Source: Pirellulaceae bacterium
GTDB taxonomy: Bacteria > Planctomycetota > Planctomycetia > Pirellulales > Pirellulaceae
Length of the DNA stretch: 9,161 nucleotides
Direction: 5' to 3'
NCBI GenBank assembly: GCA_020846515.1
Contig: JADLDX010000762.1
Span: 1 to 9,161, forward strand
Part shown: positions 1 to 6,880 of the stretch, in pieces
Layout: each line of letters starts with the position of its first letter
Position numbering within the stretch: position 1 is the first letter of the stretch
The notes under the pieces: generated by a model
What the model was told of the DNA's origin: nothing
The model's input: the letters and a program-made list of their open reading frames with translations, nothing else
The model's database searches: none
Translations under genes and position numbers: made by a program

Positions 1-2
1 GT

Positions 3-437
3 CAACGCGAACTGCTGGCCAAAGTGATCGCCAATCAAGATGTGGTCATCTGTACGGCCGCCATTCCTGGCCGTCGCTCGCCCCTGTTGGTCACAGCCGA
101 TGCAGTCTCTGGCATGCGACCAGGTAGCGTCATTGTCGACCTGGCCGCCGAGCGTGGTGGCAATTGTGAATGGACGGTGGCGGACCAGCGCATCGTCCGC
201 CAAGGGGTGACCTTGCTAGGCCCAACCAATATTGCCGCAGATGTAGCGACCGATGCCAGTCAGATGTTCAGCCACAATTTGACCAAATTCCTGCTCAATC
301 TCGTCGCAGACAATCGACTGCGTTTGGATGCAGACGATCAGATAATTCGCGACACATTGGTCACCCACGATGGTCATGTGGTGCATCCGCGCGTGCGAGT
401 TGTGCTGGGGCTGCCTTCCATGTCTATTCCCGCGTAA
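3..437 (+). CDS. pntA: NAD(P) transhydrogenase subunit alpha (PntA/PntAA), C-terminal part; 5' end outside window
   Basis: This is the C-terminal 144 residues of the soluble alpha subunit (domain I, NAD(H)-binding) of proton-translocating transhydrogenase, which uses the proton gradient to reduce NADP+ with NADH. The frame is open from base 3, so the start lies upstream. Family signatures seen are the TAAIPGRRSP stretch, GSVIVDLAAERGGNCE, and a GPTNI segment followed by SQMFSHNLTKFLLNLV. The protein stops just after TLVTHDGHVVHP, where the soluble alpha-1 subunit of split three-subunit (Rhodospirillum-type) enzymes ends. The membrane segments found at the C-terminus of the E. coli protein are absent. 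A separate pntAB would therefore be expected, but it does not follow; a repeat-rich gap and dnaE do. The family call is firm; the split architecture is inferred from the C-terminus only. Alanine dehydrogenase, a homologue, fits less well because of the GGNCE and AAIPGR motifs. Confidence 0.9.
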   Translation, partial: QRELLAKVIANQDVVICTAAIPGRRSPLLVTADAVSGMRPGSVIVDLAAERGGNCEWTVADQRIVRQGVTLLGPTNIAADVATDASQMFSHNLTKFLLNLVADNRLRLDADDQIIRDTLVTHDGHVVHPRVRVVLGLPSMSIPA

Positions 438-469
438 GCGTTCTAGCCCTGGTTTTTTCAGCTTTGAAT

Positions 470-499
470 CAGCCGCTGGGCGTTAGCCCCGGTTTCTTC
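470..499 (+). repeat. GGCGTTAGCC repeat, forward copy A (30 bp)
   Basis: This 30-base unit begins CAGCCGCTGGGCGTTAG and ends CCCCGGTTTCTTC. Its core can fold as GGGC (478-481), loop GTTA (482-485), GCCC (486-489). The stem is extended by CCG (473-475) with CGG (490-492) across a two-base CT bulge. It matches copy B at 577-606 except at three positions. Confidence 0.7.
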
Positions 500-576
500 A
501 ACACCGCATCGACCGCAGCGCGTTACCTCGGTAAGCCGAGTACGCCTACGGCTGACTGTTAAACGATTGGCAATAT

Positions 577-606
577 CAGCCGCCGGGCGTTAGCCGCGGT
601 TTTTTC
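577..606 (+). repeat. GGCGTTAGCC repeat, forward copy B (30 bp)
   Basis: This is the second good forward copy, differing from copy A at unit positions 8, 20 and 27. It folds similarly: CCGC (580-583) with GCGG (596-599), a two-base CG bulge, GGC (586-588) with GCC (593-595), and the same GTTA loop. Its 3' half is also the left arm of the larger hairpin at 586-628, so two alternative folds compete for the same bases. Confidence 0.7.
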
Positions 607-628
607 CGCGAAAACCGTGGCTAACGCC
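586..628. repeat. 18-bp inverted repeat / hairpin made by head-to-head repeat copies
   Basis: The left arm at 586-603 (GGCGTTAGCCGCGGTTTT) and the right arm at 611-628 (AAAACCGTGGCTAACGCC) pair over 18 positions with a single non-Watson-Crick pair, a G opposite T that would be a G-U wobble in RNA. The loop is the seven bases 604-610. There is no T-run after the right arm on the plus strand, and the T-rich part lies inside the stem. It therefore does not look like a canonical intrinsic terminator, although it could act as a barrier or as an RNA processing or stability element. It lies 148 bp after the pntA stop and 117 bp before the dnaE start. Confidence 0.8.
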
Positions 629-699
629 AATACGGCTAATATCTGGCTAACGCCCTCTGGAGCAAAGCTGGTATCTCCCCACCGCAAAATGGAGGTAGC

Positions 700-708
700 T
701 GCTAAAAT
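700..708 (+). promoter_or_regulatory. Candidate extended -10 promoter of dnaE
   Basis: The sequence TGCTAAAAT matches the extended -10 pattern TGnTATAAT with one mismatch in the hexamer. It sits 37 bp before the dnaE ATG, which would give a leader of about 30 bases. No convincing -35 box is present at the usual spacing, as is typical for extended -10 promoters. Planctomycete promoter consensus is poorly defined, so this is a motif-based guess. The only ribosome-binding hint is a GGAA about five bases before the start codon at 746. Confidence 0.35.
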
Positions 709-745
709 ACATTTTTGAATCTTTCCTGTTCGGGATGGAACCGAG

Positions 746-3700
746 ATGTCTACGACCACCAAGCCGTTTGTGCATTTGCACTGCCATAGCCATTACAGTC
801 TGCTGGATGGTGCCAGTTCCGTTTCCAAGCTGATCAGTCGCGCTAAATCCCATGGCATGAACGCGCTGGCCTTGACCGATCACGGCAATCTGCACGGCGC
901 GTTGGAGTTCTATCAGAAAGCCAAAGCGGCGGGCATCAATCCGATCGTTGGTTATGAAGCCTACGTCGCGCCCGGCAGTCGCTTTACGCGCGGTGACGCC
1001 TCCAGTTCCAAGGACGCCACGTATCACTTGACCCTCTTGGCCAAGAATCAGGTCGGTTTTCAGAACCTGGTGCGTCTGGCGTCCAAAGCCAGTTTGGAAG
1101 GCTTTTATTACAAGCCGCGCATCGATCGTGAACTGCTTGCCGAGTTGAACGAAGGCATTATCTGTCTGAGCGGTTGTGTGTCCAGTGAGTTCTCGCGAGC
1201 CATTCTCAAGGGCGGCGATACCAGCAGCCTGGAACACGAAGCGGCTGACATCGCGCGCTGGTTTTCCAGCGTCTTCAAAGATCGTTACTTCATCGAGATT
1301 ATGAATAACGGCGTGCCCATCCAGCGTCAGCAATTGGAAGGCGCCGTTGACATCGCCAATCGCCTGGGGATACCGCTGGTGGCCACCAGCGATGCCCATT
1401 ACGCCGATCGTGAAGATGCCAGTAGTCAAGACGTGCTGCTGTGCATCAATACCGGCAAGTTCCGTACTGATACCAACCGCATGCGCATGGAGAACGACGA
1501 GTTCTTCCTGCGATCACAAGAGGAGATGTACTCAAACTTCCCTGGCCTGGAAGAGGCAGTGGCCCGTAGTCAAGAGATCGCCGATTCGGTCCATATTGAA
1601 CTGGAACTAGGCAAACGAAACTTTCCGCGTTATTCAGTACCAGCCGAGCGCGATGCCGACGATTACCTGCGTGAGGTCTGCATGCTGGGTCTGCGCGATC
1701 GGTATCGCGATGATGAAGAGATGCTGCCTGGCGGTGAATTGTCTGAAGTGGCCATGGCGCGATTAAATCGCGAATTGGGCGTGATCAAAAAGTTAGGCTT
1801 TGCCAACTACTTCTTAATCGTCTGGGACTTTGTGCGTCACGCGCGCGAAATCGGTGTGCCAGCTACCGCCCGTGGTAGCGGTGTGGGTGCCTTGGTCTGC
1901 TATGCGCTTTACCTGAGCCACGTTTGTCCAATCAAATATGATTTGTTGTTCGAGCGCTTTCTGGATGAGAACCGCCTGGAAGCGCCTGATATCGATATCG
2001 ATTTCTGCAAGGATCGTCGTGGCGAAATCATTCAGTACGTGCGCGACAAGTACGGCGAGGCCAATGTGGCCCAGATCGGTACCTTCGGCACCTTGCAAGC
2101 CCGCGCGGCCATCAAAGATGTGGGCCGTGCCCTTGGGATGCCACTGCAGATCGTTAACACCATTACCGAAATGGTGCCCGACGAATTAAAGATCACGCTG
2201 ACCAAGGCATTGGAAAAGAATGCCGAACTGCAGAACTTGTACAACGCTGACAAAGACGTTCGAGAAGTCATCGACTTTGCGCGGAAGCTGGAGGGTCTCG
2301 CTCGAAACATTGGTACGCACGCCGCCGCGGTGGTGATCGCCGATAAACCGCTGACCGACTATGTGCCGCTCAGCCGGGTATCGGGCAAGAGCGATATTAT
2401 CACGCAATGGTCCATGGGCGACGTTGAAGCGGCCGGTCTGCTGAAGATGGACTTTCTTGGTCTGCGGAACTTGACCATCCTGTCCAAAGCGGTGGGCGTG
2501 ATCGAGCAAACGACGGGCAAGCAGATCGATATTTTGCGTTTGCCACTGGATGATCGTGAAACGTTTGCTTTGCTGCAGCGTGGCGAAACGAAAGGCGTGT
2601 TCCAGCTGGAAAGCGGCGGTATTCGCGACTTGCTGCAGCGAATGAAGCCTGACCATTTCCGCGATATCATCGCCACCAACGCGCTGTATCGACCCGGTCC
2701 ACTGGAAGGTGGCATGGTCGACGATTACGTGGCCGTCAAGCATAAACGCAAGACCCCCGAGTACCTGCACCCGGTACTCAAGGAGATCTTGGAAGAAACC
2801 CACGGGGTCATGGTCTACCAAGAGCAGGTCATGCGTATTCTCAACGGCCTGGGTGGCATCGAACTGGCCAGTGCCTATACCTGCATCAAAGCGATCAGCA
2901 AGAAGAAAGAGGACTTGATCGCTAAGAACGAAACCAAGTTCATGGAAGGCGCCACTCAGAAAGGCCTGACCGAAAAACAGGCCCGCGAAATGTGGGAGAT
3001 GATTCTCAAGTTCGCAGGCTATGGTTTCAACAAGAGTCACTCGACGGCTTACGCTCTAGTGGCCTATCAAACGGCTTTTCTGAAAGCCCACTACCCCGTC
3101 GAATTCATGGCGGCCTTGTTGTCGGGTGACATTCCTGGCCGTAACTTCAAACGCAAAGATTCGCTGGTCGAGCACTTGGAGGACTGTGCTCGCATGAACA
3201 TTACGGTCGTGCCGCCCAGTGTGAACAGCGCGGACATCGACTTTACCGTGAAAGACAATAAGATCTTTTTTGGACTCTCAGCCATCAAGGGATGCGGTGG
3301 TTCGTCTGGAGAGGCCATTGTCATTGCCCGCCGCGCTGGTGGAGATTTCAAAGACATCTTCGACTTTTGCGAGCGCGTCGATCCCTCTGAGTGCAATCGC
3401 TCGACGATTGAAACACTCATCAAGGCTGGAGCCATGGATTGCTTCGGCGCACGACGGTCGCAATTGTTGGCAGTCTTGGATAAAGCGATCCAAGCCGGCG
3501 TGTCCGCTTTGGCTGATCGACGTAGCGGACAGATGAATTTCTTTGACGACTTCGAACCCGAAGATACCAAAGCTAAAAAGCCAACCGTCCATTTGCTGCC
3601 AGACATTCCAGAGTTACCAGACGCCACTCGGCTGGCCATGGAAAAGGAAGTCTTAGGCATGTACTTGTCGAGCCATCCGTTGTCGCAATATGCACAGCAG

Positions 3701-4330
3701 CTAAAGTTGTTTACGACGCATACGACCGGTCGGCTCAAGGATTGCAAGAACCGGCAGGAGATCATCGTCGGCGGCATGATCTCTTCGATCAAGCTGGCCA
3801 ATACTCGCAACCCCAAGCCAGGACAACCCAGCAAGTACGCCAACTTCGACTTGGAAGATATGGACGGGAACGCGCGCTGCATTTTGTGGCCCGATGGCTT
3901 TGCGACTCAAGGTGAAATGGTGGTGGCCGAATCGGTCGTGCTACTGCGGGCGGCGGTCGATAAACGGGGTGAAGGCGACGAGTACAACTTGATCGTCAAC
4001 GAGATCATTCCCCTGGATAGTGCTAGCACACGCTTTACCGCCGGCGTGCGAATTCACATGCATGAGGAACGTCACACGCCGGAGGCCCTGCCGCGATTGA
4101 ATGAGATTCTGCGCGGTTATCCAGGCAAACACGAAGTACAATTTGCGTTAGAACTGCTCAGCGGTGAAACGGTACACATCAAAACTCGTAAACATCGAGT
4201 TGATATTACGCCCGAGCTGCGCACGCGGCTGGATGATCTACTGGGGCAAGAGAGTCATCGATTGATTATGGCGCCCCCGAAAGTGAACTCTGGCGGCGGT
4301 GGTCAACAACGTCGACGCGGCCCGCAGTAA
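746..4330 (+). CDS. dnaE: DNA polymerase III subunit alpha (replicative C-family polymerase)
   Basis: This is the catalytic subunit of the chromosomal replicase, 1194 residues, a normal length for DnaE. An N-terminal PHP domain (about 7-290) begins FVHLHCHSHYSLLDG and keeps candidate metal ligands H10, H12, D21, H46, E71, H94, C144, D216 and H218. The polymerase core has ARGSGVGALVCYAL (375-388) and the aspartate motif PDIDIDFC (414-421). D417, D419 and D569 (in KMDFLGLRNLTIL) match E. coli D401, D403 and D555 with identical spacing. A finger/HhH region follows, then QMNFF (929-933), which fits the internal beta-clamp-binding motif. An OB-fold-like segment spans about 1005-1090, and the tail is Gly/Arg-rich. 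The ATG at 746 is chosen because the PHP motif starts eight codons later. No intein or frameshift is seen. It stands first in a plus-strand pair with mtnA, 44 bp apart, with no functional link between the two. Confidence 0.97.
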   Translation: MSTTTKPFVHLHCHSHYSLLDGASSVSKLISRAKSHGMNALALTDHGNLHGALEFYQKAKAAGINPIVGYEAYVAPGSRFTRGDASSSKDATYHLTLLAKNQVGFQNLVRLASKASLEGFYYKPRIDRELLAELNEGIICLSGCVSSEFSRAILKGGDTSSLEHEAADIARWFSSVFKDRYFIEIMNNGVPIQRQQLEGAVDIANRLGIPLVATSDAHYADREDASSQDVLLCINTGKFRTDTNRMRMENDEFFLRSQEEMYSNFPGLEEAVARSQEIADSVHIELELGKRNFPRYSVPAERDADDYLREVCMLGLRDRYRDDEEMLPGGELSEVAMARLNRELGVIKKLGFANYFLIVWDFVRHAREIGVPATARGSGVGALVCYALYLSHVCPIKYDLLFERFLDENRLEAPDIDIDFCKDRRGEIIQYVRDKYGEANVAQIGTFGTLQARAAIKDVGRALGMPLQIVNTITEMVPDELKITLTKALEKNAELQNLYNADKDVREVIDFARKLEGLARNIGTHAAAVVIADKPLTDYVPLSRVSGKSDIITQWSMGDVEAAGLLKMDFLGLRNLTILSKAVGVIEQTTGKQIDILRLPLDDRETFALLQRGETKGVFQLESGGIRDLLQRMKPDHFRDIIATNALYRPGPLEGGMVDDYVAVKHKRKTPEYLHPVLKEILEETHGVMVYQEQVMRILNGLGGIELASAYTCIKAISKKKEDLIAKNETKFMEGATQKGLTEKQAREMWEMILKFAGYGFNKSHSTAYALVAYQTAFLKAHYPVEFMAALLSGDIPGRNFKRKDSLVEHLEDCARMNITVVPPSVNSADIDFTVKDNKIFFGLSAIKGCGGSSGEAIVIARRAGGDFKDIFDFCERVDPSECNRSTIETLIKAGAMDCFGARRSQLLAVLDKAIQAGVSALADRRSGQMNFFDDFEPEDTKAKKPTVHLLPDIPELPDATRLAMEKEVLGMYLSSHPLSQYAQQLKLFTTHTTGRLKDCKNRQEIIVGGMISSIKLANTRNPKPGQPSKYANFDLEDMDGNARCILWPDGFATQGEMVVAESVVLLRAAVDKRGEGDEYNLIVNEIIPLDSASTRFTAGVRIHMHEERHTPEALPRLNEILRGYPGKHEVQFALELLSGETVHIKTRKHRVDITPELRTRLDDLLGQESHRLIMAPPKVNSGGGGQQRRRGPQ

Positions 4331-4374
4331 CCCGCCCTATATTCCTGTCAATTTTGCAAACGAGTGAACCATAC

Positions 4375-5466
4375 ATGGCAAGTGCTGGTGTAAGTCCTGC
4401 AGCAATCATTCAATCGGTCGAGTGGATTGGGCAAACGGGAGGGCATTTAAGATTATTGGATCAAACACTATTGCCCGGTTCGTTGACCTACCTTGATTGC
4501 CACGATGTTGAGCAGTTATGGGAAGCGATTAAGTCGTTGCGAGTGCGTGGAGCACCAGCGATCGGCATCGCGGCTGCTTATGGCGTGTGCTTAGGTGCCG
4601 GCAAGGCCATCAACGATACGCTGGAAGAAACCAGTCGCCTGGCGCTGGCCGCCGTCGACCGCCTGGCCACCAGCCGTCCCACTGCCGTGAATCTGTTTTG
4701 GGCGCTTGAACGTCTGCAGAGGCTGGTCAAGCTGACGCCGCCCAATCAAACCGGTAGTGAACTGCGCATGCGGTTATTGTTGGAGGCCCAAGCGATCCAA
4801 GATGAAGATCGTCACATGTGTCGCGCTATCGGCGAACACGGCGCGTCGCTCATCCCGAACGAGGCCACGTTGATTACCCACTGCAACGCCGGCGGTTTGG
4901 CGACAGCGGCCTATGGTACCGCACTGAGCGTTATGTTCAGTTGCCAAGATCATGGCAAACGACTCTCTGTGTTTGTCGATGAAACACGACCGCTTTGGCA
5001 AGGCTCGCGCTTGACCGCGTGGGAATTGATGCAGCGGCAGATACCGGCCACGATCATTTGCGATTCAATGGCCGGCCACGTTATGCGCTCGCAGAAAGTA
5101 ACCGCCGTCATCGTAGGTGCCGACCGAATCACCGCCAACGGAGATGTGGCCAACAAGATTGGTACCTACAGTCTAGCCGTGTTGGCTCACCATCACGGCA
5201 TACCCTTTTATGTGGCTGCTCCCAGCAGTTCCTTTGATCTGACCTTGGCTTCCGGCGACCAGATTCCGATCGAACAACGCGATGCTAAAGAAATCACGGA
5301 ACCCGGAGGTATTCGCGTGGCTCCCAAAGGCGCTCAAGTCTTCAATCCTGCCTTCGATGTCACACCAGCCTCGCTCGTCACGGCCCTGATCACCGAACGT
5401 GGCATTATTCAACCAGTCACTACCGAGACAGTCGCACGCATGCTCAACAACGATGACAGCGTGTAG
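4375..5466 (+). CDS. mtnA: S-methyl-5-thioribose-1-phosphate isomerase
   Basis: This cytosolic enzyme of the methionine salvage pathway isomerises 5-methylthioribose-1-phosphate to 5-methylthioribulose-1-phosphate. It belongs to the eIF2B-related isomerase family. Motifs, numbered from the ATG at 4375 (363 residues, close to the usual 350 or so), are RGAPAIG (58-64); [10 protein letters not shown] with the likely catalytic Cys170; [17 protein letters not shown] (from 202); ICDSMA with the likely catalytic Asp230; GADRI (248-252); and [17 protein letters not shown] containing the conserved NK pair (260-261). The C-terminal [21 protein letters not shown] is also typical. A TTG at 4354 would add seven residues (MQTSEPY), but the ATG is preferred and neither start has a strong ribosome-binding site. 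A TATATT at 4338-4343 could be a weak -10 box. No other salvage genes (mtnB, C, D, K) and no SAM riboswitch are seen nearby. The gene ends 10 bp from the convergent lutB. Confidence 0.94.
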   Translation: MASAGVSPAAIIQSVEWIGQTGGHLRLLDQTLLPGSLTYLDCHDVEQLWEAIKSLRVRGAPAIGIAAAYGVCLGAGKAINDTLEETSRLALAAVDRLATSRPTAVNLFWALERLQRLVKLTPPNQTGSELRMRLLLEAQAIQDEDRHMCRAIGEHGASLIPNEATLITHCNAGGLATAAYGTALSVMFSCQDHGKRLSVFVDETRPLWQGSRLTAWELMQRQIPATIICDSMAGHVMRSQKVTAVIVGADRITANGDVANKIGTYSLAVLAHHHGIPFYVAAPSSSFDLTLASGDQIPIEQRDAKEITEPGGIRVAPKGAQVFNPAFDVTPASLVTALITERGIIQPVTTETVARMLNNDDSV

Positions 5467-5476
5467 ACAGTCCCCA

Positions 5477-6853
5477 TTACTTCTTTCGTTCTCGATACTG
5501 CTGGCGAAACGTCTTGGCCGGCGCGGGTGGCAGATCGCGCTGCTTGGCCCAGGTGTTCAGCGGATTATGAGTGAGCGCCTTGGGCAACCATCGCAGACTG
5601 GTCCGCGCGACAAAACCGGCCGTGCGAAACAACCATGGGCGTACCAGAATATTGGACAGCATCTTCATGGAAAAACGCTTGGTCCACGGGATCAATTTGC
5701 GCTCAGCCAATTCGCCCCGCCAGGCCAGCAACTGATGATGCAGCGGAATCTTTACCGGACAAACATCGGTACAGGATCCGCAAAGCGTACAAGCATACGG
5801 CAAAGAATGATGCTTGGCTGGATCGTTGGCCGGTGAGAGCACGCTGCCGATCGGTCCAGGCACAACAGCCGAATAACTATGACCGCCGCTGCGTCGATAG
5901 ACGGGACAGGTATTCATGCACGCACCGCAACGAATACACTGCAGCGATTCTTGATAAGTCTGGCTGGCCCTCAGTTTACTGCGTCCATTATCCACCAGGA
6001 CGATGTGCAATTCGCCGCCCGGTCGCGGACCATGAAAATGCGACGTGTAGGTCGTGATCGGTTGACCGGTCGCACTACGGGCCAATAAGCGAGTGAAGAC
6101 GGCCAGATCGACCACGCGTGGAATGAACTTCTCAATCCCCATACATGCAATGTGAATCCTGGGCAACGACACGCCCAAATCCGCATTACCTTCGTTCGTG
6201 CAAACCACAAATCCGCCTGTCTCCGCGATGGCAAAGTTCACACCAGTGATGCCCGCATCCGCATCCATGAATCGGGCTCGCAAATGATTGCGAGCCTGAC
6301 CGGTCAGGTAGTCTGGGTCGGAGTTTCCTCGCGGCGTGCCGATGTGCTGATGAAACGTCTCACCAACTTCTTCTTTCTTGATATGAATGGCAGGCAAAAC
6401 AATGTGGCTGGGCGATTCACCACGCAACTGCACAATCCACTCACCCAGGTCGGTATCGACCACGGTCATACCGCGATCCATCAGATAGGGATTCAAGTGG
6501 CACTCTTCGGTCAACATCGACTTACTTTTGACAACTTTCTTGACGCCGCGTTCAGCCAGAATGCGATGCACGATCTGGTTGTGCTCCTCAGCATCAGCGG
6601 CCCAATGAACCACGGCGCCCAATCGCGTCGCATTGGCTTCGAACTGCTCTAGATACTCGGGTAACTTGGCTAGCGTGTGAGCCTTGATCTGAGCGGCCAG
6701 CGTCCGCAGTTCTTCCCATTCGGGCAAGGATTTGGCCATGCGATCGCGTTTCTGTCGCACAAACCACAGGGCACCATCATGCCAGTGGGCGCGAGCTTCA
6801 TTTCCAGCAAAAGCATCGGCGAGTTTCGAGTGGTCTACGTGGGGAGCATTCAT
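5477..6853 (-). CDS. lutB: LutB-type lactate utilisation iron-sulfur protein
   Basis: LutB (YkgF/YvfW family) is part of the LutABC complex that oxidises L-lactate to pyruvate. It combines an LUD domain with a ferredoxin-like domain and a C-terminal DUF3390-like tail. Numbered from the ATG at 6853 (458 residues), the N-terminal half contains KSKSMLTEE (109-117), ADAGITGVNFAIAETGG (198-214) and LVDNGRS (286-292), all typical of LUD proteins. Two 4Fe-4S motifs follow: CIRCGACMNTCP (C306, C309, C312, C316) and CTLCGSCTDVCP (C355, C358, C361, C365), with GGHSY between them. A GTG at 6877 would add eight residues and start 3 bp from the xseA stop; ATG is preferred because LutB homology starts soon after it. 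A weak GGA lies about ten bases upstream. It is the last gene of the minus-strand set. lutA and lutC are not adjacent on the downstream side. The family call is firm; the exact electron-transfer partner is unknown. Confidence 0.92.
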   Translation of the reverse strand: MNAPHVDHSKLADAFAGNEARAHWHDGALWFVRQKRDRMAKSLPEWEELRTLAAQIKAHTLAKLPEYLEQFEANATRLGAVVHWAADAEEHNQIVHRILAERGVKKVVKSKSMLTEECHLNPYLMDRGMTVVDTDLGEWIVQLRGESPSHIVLPAIHIKKEEVGETFHQHIGTPRGNSDPDYLTGQARNHLRARFMDADAGITGVNFAIAETGGFVVCTNEGNADLGVSLPRIHIACMGIEKFIPRVVDLAVFTRLLARSATGQPITTYTSHFHGPRPGGELHIVLVDNGRSKLRASQTYQESLQCIRCGACMNTCPVYRRSGGHSYSAVVPGPIGSVLSPANDPAKHHSLPYACTLCGSCTDVCPVKIPLHHQLLAWRGELAERKLIPWTKRFSMKMLSNILVRPWLFRTAGFVARTSLRWLPKALTHNPLNTWAKQRDLPPAPAKTFRQQYRERKK

Positions 6854-6880
6854 ATTCGTGATATCCAAATCTGGCACGCT

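Larger units (their letters stand above)
438..655. repeat. Cluster of GGCGTTAGCC-type intergenic repeats in both orientations
   Basis: The pntA-dnaE gap (438-745) contains no credible gene. Its first two thirds consist of copies of a short motif centred on GGCGTTAGCC. I see a degenerate forward copy at 438-459, a good forward copy at 470-499, a degenerate reverse copy at 541-554, a second good forward copy at 577-606, a reverse copy at 611-628 and a short reverse copy at 644-655. The two good forward copies match at 27 of 30 positions. The first begins immediately after the pntA stop codon. From memory, similar repeats occur in intergenic regions of Pirellulales genomes; I cannot confirm this here. 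No open frame, transposase or tRNA-like structure accompanies them. Function is unknown. A non-autonomous REP-like or miniature element is one possibility. Confidence 0.75.

Noticed and set aside
527..540. Small hairpin CTCGG-TAAG-CCGAG in the pntA-dnaE gap
   Set aside because: Only five base pairs, readily expected by chance in GC-rich repeat DNA; not listed as a separate element.
170..562. Open frame overlapping the pntA end and the repeat region
   Set aside because: Its first half is a frame-shifted shadow of pntA and its second half translates repeat DNA; the product is not recognisable.
586..628. Intrinsic (Rho-independent) terminator of pntA
   Set aside because: The hairpin is strong but the T-run is inside the stem and none follows it on either strand; it is also 148 bp beyond the stop codon.
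647..3882. Long open frames on the minus strand inside dnaE (647-1429, 2186-3040, 3091-3882)
   Set aside because: They lie wholly or mostly antisense to dnaE, have low-complexity unrecognisable products and arise from codon bias of the real gene. They are not supported as genes.
4331..4374. SAM riboswitch or other leader element before mtnA
   Set aside because: The gap to dnaE is only 44 bp, too short for a SAM riboswitch, and no structured element is visible.
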